Numbered from the stretch's first letter, positions 15,786-28,770 are shown. The stretch is DNA of 64,000 bases from Massilia aquatica (GCF_011682045.1 NZ_VVIW01000018.1:1-64000), one strand, 5' to 3'. Translations and numbers: made by a program. The notes: a model not told the origin generated them from the letters alone.

Positions 15786-17201
15786 ATGGAAAATTTTTGG
15801 CAGACCTGTTCCGCGCAATTGGAACTGGAGCTGACGCCGCAACAATTCAGTGCGTGGATCAAACCGCTGGTTGCCCTCGACTACGAGGACGGCAAGTTGC
15901 GCATCGCAGCACCGAACCGCTTCAAGCTGGACTGGGTGAAGTCGCAGTTCGCCAACCGCATCACGGCCCTGGCCTCCCAGTATTGGGAAGCGCCGACCGA
16001 GGTGCAGTTCGTGCTCGACCCGCGTAACGCCCTGCCGAAAAAACCGGTGGCGCCGCACCCGGCCCCGAACGACGGCCCGCTGCCGGGCACCATCAACAAC
16101 GGTCCCGGCAATGGCAACGGTCCTGCGGACAATCCGGCCGCGCCCGAGATGTTCAACATCGGCACGTCGCCGCGCCGCGAGCAGAGCCGCGTCAACACCG
16201 ACCTGACCTTCGACAGCTTCGTGACCGGCAAGGCCAACCAGCTGGCGCGCGCCGCCGCGATCCAGGTGGCCAACAATCCGGGCGTGAGCTACAACCCGCT
16301 GTTCTTCTACGGCGGCGTGGGCCTGGGCAAAACCCACCTGATCCACGCGATCGGCAACCAGGTGATGGCCGACCAGCCGGGCGCCAAGATTCGCTACATC
16401 CACGCCGAGCAGTACGTGCGCGACGTCGTCACGGCGTACCAACGCAAGGGCTTCGACGACTTCAAGCATTACTACCACTCGCTGGACATGCTGCTGATCG
16501 ATGATATTCAATTCTTCGGCGGCAAGAGCCGCACGCAGGAAGAGTTTTTCTATGCGTTCGAGGCTTTGATCGCGGCAAAAAAACAGATCATCATCACCAG
16601 CGATACGTATCCAAAAGAAATCACCGGCATGGACGACCGCCTGATCTCGCGTTTCGATTCCGGCCTGACGGTGGCGATCGAGCCGCCGGAGCTGGAAATG
16701 CGGGTGGCGATCCTGCTCAAAAAAGCCCAGTCCGAAGGCGTGACGTTTTCGGACGACGTGGCCTTTTTCGTGGCCAAGCACCTGCGCTCGAACGTGCGCG
16801 AGCTCGAAGGCGCGCTGCGCAAGATCCTGGCGTACTCGCGCTTCCACGGCAAGGACATCACTATTGATGTGGTGAAAGAAGCGCTCAAGGATTTGCTGTC
16901 GGTACAGAACCGCCAGATCTCGGTGGAAAACATCCAGAAAACGGTGGCCGACTTCTTCAGCATCAAGGTGGCCGACATGTATTCCAAGCGCCGTCCCGCC
17001 AACATTGCGCGGCCGCGCCAGATCGCGATGTACCTGGCCAAGGAACTGACCCAGAAGAGCTTGCCCGAGATCGGCGAACTGTTCGGCGGACGCGACCACA
17101 CCACGGTGCTGCACGCGGTGCGCAAGATCGCCCTCGACCGCACCAAGAATGCCGAATGCAACCATGAGCTGCACGTTCTGGAGCAGACTTTGAAGGGCTA
17201 A
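15786..17201 (+). CDS. dnaA: Chromosomal replication initiator protein DnaA
   Basis: 471 residues from the ATG at 15786 ([20 protein letters not shown]). Domain I (1-80) is the oligomerisation/DnaB contact; domain II is a Pro/Asn/Gly-rich linker (about 85-140); domain III is AAA+, starting [20 protein letters not shown], with Walker [10 protein letters not shown] and Walker [10 protein letters not shown]; domain IV ends with the DNA-binding signature [15 protein letters not shown]. Length is normal. An in-frame upstream extension passes through the repeat element and is rejected. Autoregulation via the DnaA box at 15539 is likely. dnaN follows after 302 bases. Confidence 0.99.
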   Translation: MENFWQTCSAQLELELTPQQFSAWIKPLVALDYEDGKLRIAAPNRFKLDWVKSQFANRITALASQYWEAPTEVQFVLDPRNALPKKPVAPHPAPNDGPLPGTINNGPGNGNGPADNPAAPEMFNIGTSPRREQSRVNTDLTFDSFVTGKANQLARAAAIQVANNPGVSYNPLFFYGGVGLGKTHLIHAIGNQVMADQPGAKIRYIHAEQYVRDVVTAYQRKGFDDFKHYYHSLDMLLIDDIQFFGGKSRTQEEFFYAFEALIAAKKQIIITSDTYPKEITGMDDRLISRFDSGLTVAIEPPELEMRVAILLKKAQSEGVTFSDDVAFFVAKHLRSNVRELEGALRKILAYSRFHGKDITIDVVKEALKDLLSVQNRQISVENIQKTVADFFSIKVADMYSKRRPANIARPRQIAMYLAKELTQKSLPEIGELFGGRDHTTVLHAVRKIALDRTKNAECNHELHVLEQTLKG

Positions 17202-17349
17202 AGTTCAAATTAATGTGCGAACGGCAATTTCTGGCAAAATATAGCATTAGCAGCAAGGTTACCGTGGCCCTGTTGTTGCGTTGTCAGCCCCGGAGCAAGC
17301 CTGCTTGCCGGGGCGGCGGGCGTGGCGGCACTGCTTAGCGGGCCATACA
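17202..17349. other. dnaA-dnaN intergenic segment
   Basis: No gene. It contains an imperfect hairpin CCCCGGAGCAAGC / GCTTGCCGGGG (about 17286-17311) without a T-tract. The second repeat copy follows directly. I found no DnaA box here. Confidence 0.5.
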
Positions 17350-17469
17350 GGGGGCCTCGAAAAACCGTAGCGAGCGGTGCAAGTTTCGTTCGAGAAGCGC
17401 AGCCGTACGAAGGTACGGTGAGCATCGGAGAGCGAAAATTGCGCCGCGCAGTAGGTTTTTCGAGGCTCC
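17350..17469. repeat. 120-base palindromic repeat element, copy 2 (between dnaA and dnaN)
   Basis: Same element as 15611-15731, in the same orientation: left end GGGGGCCTCGAAAAACC (17350-17366), right end GGTTTTTCGAGGCTCC (17454-17469). It differs from copy 1 at about six or seven positions, including in the inner hairpin loop (GTACGAAGGTAC versus GTACCAAGGTAC). Because it stands 34 bases before the dnaN start, it may carry or interrupt the dnaN leader. Confidence 0.88.
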
Positions 17470-17503
17470 AGAGTACATTTCTGACAACTTACCGAGGATT
17501 ACT

Positions 17504-18610
17504 ATGCAATTGGTCAAAACCACCCGAGATACCCTTCTCCGGCCACTGCAGATCGTGAGCGGTATTGTCGAGCGTCGGCACACTATGCCGATTCTGGCCA
17601 ATATCCTCATCCGCAAGGACGGCGAAAACGTCTCGTTCCTGTCTACGGACACCGAAGTGCAGATCACCACGCACGCCAGCATCGGCTCGGGTGCCGATGT
17701 GGCCGGTACCACCGTGGCCGCGCGCAAGCTGCTCGACATTTTGCGCGCCCTGCCCGAATCGGGCGACGTCACGATGACCCTGGTCAACAAGCGCCTGACG
17801 GTACAAACCGGCAAGTCGCGCTTCGCGCTGCAAACCCTGGCGGCGGAAGAGTTTCCGACCGTCTCGGTCGCGGACACCTACAACGCCACGGTGACTCTGC
17901 CGCAAAAGACGCTCAAGCACCTGTTCAACATGGTGCACTTTTCGATGGCGCAACAGGATATCCGTTACTACCTGAACGGCCTGCTGCTGGTGCTCGATGG
18001 CCGCAACGTCATCGCCGTGGCCACCGACGGCCACCGCCTGGCGTTTTGCCAGGTCGAGACCGAGCAGGAATTCACGCGCCAGGAAGTCATCATTCCGCGC
18101 AAGACGATTATCGAACTGCAGCGTTTGCTGGAAGAAAGCGACGAGACGGTCCAGCTGGACATTTCGACTTCGCAAGTCAAGCTGACCTTCGCCGACATCG
18201 AGCTGGTTTCGAAGCTGGTGGAAGGCAAGTTCCCGGATTACACGCGTGTGATTCCGAAGGGCTACAAGAACGACTTCACGATCGGCCGCGACGAGCTGCT
18301 GCGTTCGCTGCAACGCGCGGCGATCATGACCAGCGACAAGTTCAAAGGTGTGCGCTGCATCATCAGCCCGGGTAGCATGAAAATCAGCTCGACCAATGCG
18401 GACCAGGAAGAAGCGGTTGAAGAACTCGAAATCGACTACGGCGGCGACAGCGTCGACATCGGTTTCAACGTGACTTACCTGCTGGACGTGTTGAACAACC
18501 TGAAGTGCGACCAGATCAACATTGCGCTGGGCGACTCGAATTCGTCGGCACTGATTTCGATTCCGGACAACGCGGACTTCAAGTACGTCGTCATGCCGAT
18601 GCGGATTTAA
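17504..18610 (+). CDS. dnaN: DNA polymerase III beta subunit (sliding clamp)
   Basis: 368 residues. Three clamp domains of about 120 residues form half of the ring that tethers Pol III to DNA. The start MQLVKTTRDTLLRPLQIVSG, the middle YYLNGLLLVLDGRNVIAVATDGHRLA and the terminal YVVMPMRI are diagnostic. An ACCGAGGA ribosome site precedes the ATG. It stands between dnaA and gyrB with no recF between them; in many betaproteobacteria recF is absent from this cluster. Confidence 0.99.
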   Translation: MQLVKTTRDTLLRPLQIVSGIVERRHTMPILANILIRKDGENVSFLSTDTEVQITTHASIGSGADVAGTTVAARKLLDILRALPESGDVTMTLVNKRLTVQTGKSRFALQTLAAEEFPTVSVADTYNATVTLPQKTLKHLFNMVHFSMAQQDIRYYLNGLLLVLDGRNVIAVATDGHRLAFCQVETEQEFTRQEVIIPRKTIIELQRLLEESDETVQLDISTSQVKLTFADIELVSKLVEGKFPDYTRVIPKGYKNDFTIGRDELLRSLQRAAIMTSDKFKGVRCIISPGSMKISSTNADQEEAVEELEIDYGGDSVDIGFNVTYLLDVLNNLKCDQINIALGDSNSSALISIPDNADFKYVVMPMRI

Positions 18611-18638
18611 GCAACACGTAATACCGGGAACTTTCGAT

Positions 18639-18735
18639 CCGTCGTTCCCGCGAAGGGCTAGGCGCCCCCGCGGGAATCCATAGCACCTGCGAATAGCGAA
18701 GGTGCTATGGGTTCCCGCCTTCGCGGGAACGACGG
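18639..18735. repeat. Nested palindromic (REP-like) repeat between dnaN and gyrB
   Basis: Outer perfect 18-base inverted repeat CCGTCGTTCCCGCGAAGG (18639-18656) / CCTTCGCGGGAACGACGG (18718-18735). Inner 16-base inverted repeat with one mismatch: GGGAATCCATAGCACC (18672-18687) / GGTGCTATGGGTTCCC (18701-18716). TCGTTCCCGCG...GGGAATCCA is a widespread extragenic palindrome motif in proteobacteria, whose translations give PAKAGTH-like peptides. It may act as transcription attenuator or mRNA stabiliser in the dnaN-gyrB gap. Confidence 0.85.
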
Positions 18736-18754
18736 GGGCGGTTCCGACCTTTAG

Positions 18755-21280
<2,526 letters not shown>

Positions 21281-21339
21281 ACTTTCGAATAAATATGCTA
21301 GCGACTACGTTACGCGATAGTCAGGCAGACAATCACAAT

Positions 21340-21372
21340 ACAAAGGGCTCTAACGAGCCTTTTGTAATTTTT
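21340..21372 (+). terminator. Rho-independent terminator of gyrB
   Basis: Stem ACAAAGGGCTC (21340-21350) / GAGCCTTTTGT (21355-21365) with a TAAC loop and one mismatch, followed by AATTTTT. It also lies just past the end of the leftward HNH gene. Confidence 0.85.
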
Positions 21373-21388
21373 ATCTTCTTACCTCTGC

Positions 21389-22498
21389 TTAATCATCGCC
21401 CACGGAATCTTTCGCATAAAAACCGTACAACGAGCTAAAATCCAACGATATTTCATTCTTGAGCAATCGATTTTTTCGATTTTCGAATAATTTCATCAAA
21501 TATTCTTTTTTATCGAGAGCTCGTCCATGGTGCAATAATTTGTGACACAGAGCACAAAGCGCTACGACGTTTGATGGGACGTCAAGTGACCATTTAAATT
21601 CTCCCTGATGGCTCATCGGCACTAGATGATGCGCTTCAACGTAGGGTCTTTTTCCTGAATTGGAAATAAATGTTTGATGCATCGGATCAACCTCACACAT
21701 AAATTCTGCTTGGCGTAAGGCATATGCAGACACAGATACACTACGAGCCCATCCATTTCTATTTGTAGATACTCGTTTAGGAACCGGAACTGCTTTCAGA
21801 AAATCTATTTGAGTTACATCCGTATTATCCAGTTTTGTCGCTGCTTTTTCGAGTGCGACTTGCTGGAATTCTGCTTCACTCACAGGAACCAGGTTTTGTA
21901 TTGAACTACCTGCCACAGGAAGCAACCTATCGTAATGGTGTAGGAGGGCGAAGAGATCCTCTTTAAGCTGCGATTTGCTGGGTAAATTAGTGCGAGGATA
22001 GTGATAACTTATGATGGCTCCGTTTTCATACCCAATGCCTAAATCACCAGTCGCTTTAAGATTAATACGGCCTAAAATAGAACGAGGTTCTGGATTTAAA
22101 TAAAGCAAAGCTTTCCTCGCGCCCACTTGAATTTTTTCCACTGCCAATTTCCGAGAATAGTTACGCTGGACTGACGTCACTCCCTGATTTAAACTAAGGT
22201 AACAGCAGTCCATAGCTTCTGAGAAAAGCAAAACGATATAATATCCATCCTGAGCTGTAGTGGTAACCTTGGAATTGAAAATTGCAATCCATGGAACACG
22301 CGCGATGTTACCGGTACCGATCGACCCCATTACCTCAAAATCGGAAATGCGTCCGCAATCAGTAAGGAGCAGCGTGAAGAATCCAGGCAAATCATTAAGT
22401 ATGCTTATTTGATCTGCGGTACCAATTTTTTTTGCTTTACCAGACAATTGTGATCGAGTATCAAGATAATTGTCGAAAACATCAAGAAGAAGTTGCAT
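21389..22498 (-). CDS. McrB-N-like (DUF3578) + HNH endonuclease
   Basis: 369 residues from ATG 22498; an upstream in-frame start at 22546 would add 16. The N-terminal half resembles the DUF3578/MrcB-N domain (GSIGTGNIARVPWIAIF, GYYIVLLFSEAMDCCYLSLNQG), which in McrB-type enzymes reads modified DNA. The C-terminal part is an HNH nuclease: YVEAHHLVPMSH, then VALCALCHKLLHHG. This reader-plus-cutter layout is that of type IV (modification-dependent) restriction enzymes such as ScoMcrA relatives. Codon use and base composition are clearly more AT-rich than gyrB, indicating transfer. It stands alone, converging on gyrB, next to the ATPase/DUF4276 pair. The modification recognised is unknown. Confidence 0.8.
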   Translation of the reverse strand: MQLLLDVFDNYLDTRSQLSGKAKKIGTADQISILNDLPGFFTLLLTDCGRISDFEVMGSIGTGNIARVPWIAIFNSKVTTTAQDGYYIVLLFSEAMDCCYLSLNQGVTSVQRNYSRKLAVEKIQVGARKALLYLNPEPRSILGRINLKATGDLGIGYENGAIISYHYPRTNLPSKSQLKEDLFALLHHYDRLLPVAGSSIQNLVPVSEAEFQQVALEKAATKLDNTDVTQIDFLKAVPVPKRVSTNRNGWARSVSVSAYALRQAEFMCEVDPMHQTFISNSGKRPYVEAHHLVPMSHQGEFKWSLDVPSNVVALCALCHKLLHHGRALDKKEYLMKLFENRKNRLLKNEISLDFSSLYGFYAKDSVGDD

Positions 22499-22948
22499 AG
22501 AAAAGATGACGCTAAAATATTGAACATGTAGACTACCACTATTCAACGTCTAAGTGTTACCTCAAGTGAAAAGTCATGACATTAACCAATTTGTTTGCAG
22601 TCCCACGACGCAGAATGTATGGGCGGGACGACAAGAACATCGTCGTAATAAAGTCATGACAACAAGTATGCAATGCGAGCGAACTTTGGCATTTCCACAA
22701 AGTGCTTGGGAAGCACGTGCGGCAGCAATGGACAATCTGGACGCCCTCCTCCCTCTCTGCTCACGGAAGCATCAACAGGCAGCTCCGGATTTGCGCCGAG
22801 CTATTGTCGGAATGGTGGACGATGGAAGTCGCTCTCGTATGTACCTGATGATAGTACGAGACCCTGTTTCCCCGAAAAACGTGCATGACGAGTTGCGGCT
22901 GTTTGTAAAGAGGAAGCAGCCGGCGTTCTACAGAAAAGGCACTCAGCC
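22499..22948. other. Gene-free or decayed segment of the accessory island
   Basis: 450 bases between two leftward defence-like genes. Rightward open frames exist (for example through 22656-23066), but the longest overlaps the DUF4276 gene, has no ribosome site and translates to nothing I recognise. The composition is between that of the island and the core. It is likely remnant DNA from an insertion or deletion. Confidence 0.5.
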
Positions 22949-23611
22949 TTACAAATTTTCCAAGATGCTGAGCCATTCGTTAAACCGTGGGCACTGTTGG
23001 CGAATTCGTGCCAATCCGATTTCAAGGGCAATCAACACGCCAAATTGCACTTTAGCGTATTCATAGCCTGGCCAGCGTGCGATCAAACGCTTCGATGGTG
23101 CGGTCAGCTTTGAATTATTGACATGCTCCGGTCCCCCGCACGCGGCCAGTTCCTGTTGCCACGCTTGGATGACGCTCTGCGGCACCTCCGCATAGGAAAA
23201 TGCACTCAAATCACTGAACAACAAAGCTTCGTATTCGTGTAGCTGCAAATAGGGAATGAAGTTTGGTTGACCAACGCTGGCGGCAAGGTTGGCCTCCAAA
23301 ACAGCGACTTGTGCAGGCGCTGGCTGATTGTTATTCCAGTTTGCGACGTTAGGAAAGTCAACCGGCAAGCCGTAGACATCGAACATCGTCGTGACCTTGG
23401 CGCTCTGATCCTGCAGGCACCAGCGCTTTACCTGATGGACGATCTTCCCATAGCTGACAACACCGCCTCGATGGCCTTTGCTCGTTTCGATTATGCGAGG
23501 TGTCAGGTAAACCTGCAGGCCCGCGAAATGGGGCACCAACAACTCCCTGACAAATGTCTCTTCGGTCTGGCCCTCCACCAGGATGTTCACGCGGGTATGG
23601 TTGCCGGCCAT
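22949..23611 (-). CDS. DUF4276 (TOPRIM-like) protein, partner of the AAA ATPase
   Basis: 220 residues. It begins VNILVEGQTEETFVRELLVPH, with the VEGQTE motif (E13) typical of the TOPRIM-like first strand, and continues with TMFDVYGLPVDFP (the D-x-Y/D acidic motif) and YLQLHEYEALLFSD, which defines DUF4276. The C-terminal APSKRLIARWPGYEYAK is also family-typical. TOPRIM folds cut or bind nucleic acid; catalysis here is inferred from the acidic residues. The ATG overlaps the ATPase stop codon by one base (TAATG at 23611), so the two are made together. The pair resembles a split OLD-type nuclease, as in the PARIS system, but with DUF4276 rather than DUF4435. Confidence 0.85.
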   Translation of the reverse strand: MAGNHTRVNILVEGQTEETFVRELLVPHFAGLQVYLTPRIIETSKGHRGGVVSYGKIVHQVKRWCLQDQSAKVTTMFDVYGLPVDFPNVANWNNNQPAPAQVAVLEANLAASVGQPNFIPYLQLHEYEALLFSDLSAFSYAEVPQSVIQAWQQELAACGGPEHVNNSKLTAPSKRLIARWPGYEYAKVQFGVLIALEIGLARIRQQCPRFNEWLSILENL

Positions 23612-24690
23612 TAGCGCGGCCTTCCGCCAAAAACATTACGCTTCCACAACTCGCCCAAGGTGTATTCCTCAAGCCATTCCGCCAACGCCGCTGCATCGAG
23701 GCGTTTGAAGGTGGATTGCTCGCCCTCCCGGTCGACCACAATGACGTGCTTTGGGTCAAATTGATTGAGCAATTCGACCGATTGCGAGGAGACGATCAGT
23801 TGATGTTTGGCCGAGGTTTGCCGCATCAGCGATGCGAGCAGTTCGATTGCGTAGGGATGCAAACCGAGTTCCGGTTCATCGAACAGTATTGTTGCGGGCA
23901 TCAACTCTTCCGGCTGCAGCAAGACCGCAGCGAGACAGATGAAGCGCAGTGTACCGTCCGATAAATGATGTCCGAGGAAAGGGAAATCACTGCCTTTTTC
24001 CTGCCATTCCAACTGGATCGAATTCGGGTCCAGAGGGTTGGGACGCAACTGGAATTCGGCAAAAAATGGCGCGACCAGTCGCACCGTATCACTGATCCGG
24101 CGGAAATGATCAGGGAACTGATGCTGCAACCGGTGCAGATACGCAGGTAGATTAGATCCGTCCGGCCGCAACAGAACATTGTCGTTCAACGCGCAGCTCT
24201 GCTTCATTGGCGCGCTGTCGCTGGTGTCGTGAAAATGGTAAACGATCCAGCTCTTGACCGATGGCACGACATAGGCTGCAACGTTAGGGTGACGCCCATT
24301 GCCGGACTCGGTTTCGGTATGGCCTACGCCCAAGGAAAATACGGCTCCTGTGTAATCCCAGTAGAAATTCTCTTTGGCGAAAATGAAGCCGTTGCCTTGT
24401 GTGGGTTCGAGCCCCAGCTGGTAGCCGTTATTGCCAAAATACATCTCGGCTTCCAATTGCGGTGTCCGTTTACGCCCGTGATACAGGAGTGCATCCGGGC
24501 CGCCGTTCTTGGCGACGTAATAGTTCAGCTCACTCGCCATTAGGCGCGCCAGCAGCCGGAAGAAACTGATGAAATTGCTCTTGCCGGCACCGTTTGCACC
24601 AATCAGTACATTCAGATTATCAAGCTTAAGATTGTCCAACGAGCGGATCGACTTGTAGCCGCGAATCGTTATTTTACGAAGAGGATGCAT
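23611..24690 (-). CDS. OLD/RecF-like AAA family ATPase (AAA_21)
   Basis: 359 residues from ATG 24690 (MHPLRKITIRGYKSIRSLDN). An ABC/SMC-type ATPase head: Walker A LIGANGAGKSNFISFFRLL (about 28-46), the signature region LSDGTLRFICLAAVL (about 262-276), Walker B ATILFDEPELGLHPYAIELL, and H-loop QLIVSSQSVELLNQFDP. There is no coiled coil and no C-terminal TOPRIM of its own; that role appears to be taken by the DUF4276 protein encoded directly downstream. Anti-phage sensing ATPases of this shape (PARIS AriA, OLD) are the nearest functional analogues. The upstream in-frame 40 codons lack a good start context. Confidence 0.88.
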   Translation of the reverse strand: MHPLRKITIRGYKSIRSLDNLKLDNLNVLIGANGAGKSNFISFFRLLARLMASELNYYVAKNGGPDALLYHGRKRTPQLEAEMYFGNNGYQLGLEPTQGNGFIFAKENFYWDYTGAVFSLGVGHTETESGNGRHPNVAAYVVPSVKSWIVYHFHDTSDSAPMKQSCALNDNVLLRPDGSNLPAYLHRLQHQFPDHFRRISDTVRLVAPFFAEFQLRPNPLDPNSIQLEWQEKGSDFPFLGHHLSDGTLRFICLAAVLLQPEELMPATILFDEPELGLHPYAIELLASLMRQTSAKHQLIVSSQSVELLNQFDPKHVIVVDREGEQSTFKRLDAAALAEWLEEYTLGELWKRNVFGGRPR

Positions 24691-24976
24691 GCTGTCATAT
24701 TCCGAACCGAGTATGAAGACATCATAGCGCAGGCGTCCATTGCCGTCGTGGGCGGCGTGCGTAGTATGGCGTTCGCAGGGGCTGGCGTGAGAGTGTCGGA
24801 TTCGCAACACCCGTATTGCGTCGGCGGCTGATAATTACCTTTGATAAATTATTTGTTCTATAATGTAAGTAAATTCAGCCATTCTGCCGCATATCTTCGC
24901 TGCGCACCAGGAACCTCCCATACGCCCGATCCGACGTACTTCATTGCGGCGATCCCTCGACCAATCACTGTCAAAC
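24691..24976. promoter_or_regulatory. Divergent intergenic region with AT-rich promoter-like core
   Basis: 286 bases between the ATPase and the rightward Cys-repeat gene. A perfect TATAAT lies at 24859-24864; TTACCT at 24835-24840 with an 18-base spacer is a poor -35. This would start the 24977 gene with a leader of about 105 bases. No other element is recognised. Confidence 0.4.
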
Positions 24977-26050
24977 ATGAACTCCACGCTCCGCTCGTTC
25001 TTCCTGCCCCTATTCGTGACCGCGCTTGCCACCGCCAGCCCTTCCTTCGCCCAGGACAGCACCCAGGCAAGCACGCCTGCCGCTGCCGCGGTACCCGCGC
25101 TGCCGCGCCACCCAGTCTATGCCTCCAAGGGTCCCGTGTCACTGTACGTCAATACCTACGGCGATGAACTGACCTATTTGCGGATCGTGCACCGCTCGCA
25201 TGTAGTTGGCGGCAACGTCGGGAGAATGGCGCTTTCCCTGCTCGGTACACGCGAACAGACGCACAATAAGGAAGATTTTCTGGGCGATGCCGTGACGGAT
25301 ACCCGCAAACCGCAGAACCTGATCAGCCCCTTGCTGCTGGACCTGCCCAAAGCGCTCGACGAAAAATTCGTTGCCGTGCTGGCCGAGAAAGAGGGCAGTG
25401 GCGCCGCACCACGCAAAAATGGCATGACCATCACGCCCTTGGGCTGGCATTTGCTGTACAACGAGCTCATGGCCGGTACGGAACGTGAAGACGAGTATGT
25501 GCTGCGTTTCGCTGCCCGTTTCAGCAAGCGCCCCGAAGGCGCGACCGACAGCTTCTTCCGCAAAGTGCAAGACACTGCCCGCTCCTGCGGCTATGTCTCC
25601 AAGCCACGCAAACTGAGCGCATGGAAAGCGAACGACTACGAAGCCGTCGCGGCCGAACAGAAGCTGGCGACGCAGTCGTGCCTGGCTGCCCTGACGTCCT
25701 CGATGCCGGAATGGTTGGGCATCGATACGAGCTCCAAAATCAAATCGGCCAAACTCAATTGCCAGACCGAGATGAACCTGTGCGTTGCGGAAGCCGATAC
25801 CACGGTCGACCCAAAAGCCTCCAAAGTCGAATGCAAGGTGGAATACAAGCAGTGCGTCAGCGAAGACGTCAAACCGCTGGTCGACAGCACCCCGATCGGC
25901 GCCTGCAAAGCCACCTTCGCCACCTGCAAGGCAGCGGTGATCGAGAAGGCCCGCGCGATCAATCCCGGCGTGAAACCGGAAAAATCCGAATATCTGCCAT
26001 GCACGGCCGAGCTCAAGGCCTGCGTCAAAACCGTCAAGGATGGTCAATAA
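24977..26050 (+). CDS. Exported protein with four C-x6-C repeats; function unknown
   Basis: 357 residues from ATG 24977. The signal peptide is residues 1-24 (PLFVTALATASPSFA-Q). The middle (about 50-225) has a unique domain with YASKGPVSLYVNTYGDE and ITPLGWHLLYNELMAG. The C-terminal third has four evenly spaced C-x6-C units: CQTEMNLC, CKVEYKQC, CKATFATC and CTAELKAC, each inside a helix-like segment. A periplasmic disulfide-stapled or metal-binding role is possible. Base composition returns toward the genome norm. A strong terminator at 26087 ends the transcript, so it is not in the Hsp70 operon. Confidence 0.65.
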   Translation: MNSTLRSFFLPLFVTALATASPSFAQDSTQASTPAAAAVPALPRHPVYASKGPVSLYVNTYGDELTYLRIVHRSHVVGGNVGRMALSLLGTREQTHNKEDFLGDAVTDTRKPQNLISPLLLDLPKALDEKFVAVLAEKEGSGAAPRKNGMTITPLGWHLLYNELMAGTEREDEYVLRFAARFSKRPEGATDSFFRKVQDTARSCGYVSKPRKLSAWKANDYEAVAAEQKLATQSCLAALTSSMPEWLGIDTSSKIKSAKLNCQTEMNLCVAEADTTVDPKASKVECKVEYKQCVSEDVKPLVDSTPIGACKATFATCKAAVIEKARAINPGVKPEKSEYLPCTAELKACVKTVKDGQ

Positions 26051-26086
26051 GTCTGCAAGCACGCCGACAGGCGCATTGGCAGCATC

Positions 26087-26114
26087 AAAAAACCAGGCCC
26101 GCGCCTGGTTTTTT
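26087..26114 (+). terminator. Rho-independent terminator
   Basis: Perfect 12-base stem AAAAAACCAGGC (26087-26098) / GCCTGGTTTTTT (26103-26114) with a CCGC loop, directly after the Cys-repeat gene. Confidence 0.92.
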
Positions 26115-26303
26115 GCATTCACGCCAACCAGCCGCTTCACGCAGTGGCGTCACCAAATGATTTATACTGCCGCGCAGCATAAATTCAGGCCTTGCGCAGA
26201 TTCCGGCCTTATACAGCATACAATCCCGGTTCCGGCCCTGCGGCTCACTAGCCCGGCCAACCACATCAGTCCGACATACAGCCGGCATACTCAGGAGTAA
26301 TTG

Positions 26304-26908
26304 ATGATCGACTCGTCGCCGAATTCGAATCACCCGTCCCACGACAACAACCCGCCTTCTTTCCTGCGCCGTATTCCGATCGCTTTCGGCGCTTTCTTCG
26401 GCGCGCTGTCGGATGGCGGCTTCGCCGGCCGCATCGAGCGCGTGCGTGACGGCATGCCCGTGCCACCGCCGGCCCCGGTCGCCGCGGCGCCAGCGCCAGC
26501 GCCAGTACCAGCACCAAAACCGCCGGCGGCGCCCACGCCCGACACCGCCCTGCAACTGCTGTCCCTGCTCCAGCGCGATGCGCGCCTGATCGACTTTACC
26601 CAGGAAAACCTCTCCGGCTTCTCGGACGCCGACATCGGCGCCGCCGCGCGCGTGGTGCACGAAGGCTGCGCCAAGGTGCTGCGCGAACACTTCACCATCG
26701 TCCCCGTGCGCGACGAAGCCGAAGGCAGCCGTGTCACCCTGAACGAGGGCTTCGACGCCCGCGCCGTGCGCCTGACCGGCAACGTGGTCGGCAAGGCCCC
26801 GTTCAACGGCAGCATCAGCCATCGCGGCTGGCGCGCGGCGGACGTGCGCCTGCCCACCCTGGCCGCCGGCCACGACGCCACCGTGCTGGCCCAGGCGGAG
26901 GTGGAACT

Positions 26909-26912
<4 letters not shown>
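26304..26912 (+). CDS. DUF2760 protein
   Basis: 202 residues, ATG preceded by AGGAG. The N-terminal part (FLRRIPIAFGAFFGALSDGGFAGRI) may be an amphipathic or membrane-associated helix; a Pro/Ala linker (about 50-75) follows. The DUF2760 domain runs from about 78 (ALQLLSLLQRDARLIDFTQE, FSDADIGAAARVVHEGC, VTLNEGFDARAVRLTGNV, SHRGWRAADVRLP) to the end. The family is nearly always encoded next to the Hsp70-like genes found here, implying a client- or membrane-docking cofactor of them; no activity is known. Its stop overlaps the GTG start of the first Hsp70 gene. Confidence 0.85.
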
Positions 26913-28762
<1,850 letters not shown>

Positions 28763-28770
28763 GGCACGGC

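Noticed and set aside
17202-17503. oriC between dnaA and dnaN
   Set aside because: No DnaA box was found there; the segment is a hairpin plus the second repeat copy.
22554-23066. Rightward open frame in the defence-like island
   Set aside because: No ribosome site, no recognisable domain, and its last 118 bases overlap the well-supported DUF4276 gene.
21389-24690. Known Septu (PtuA-PtuB) or Gabija system, because an ATPase and an HNH gene are close
   Set aside because: The HNH gene is separated by 450 bases and has a McrB-N-like half; the ATPase is coupled to DUF4276, and no UvrD-like helicase is present.
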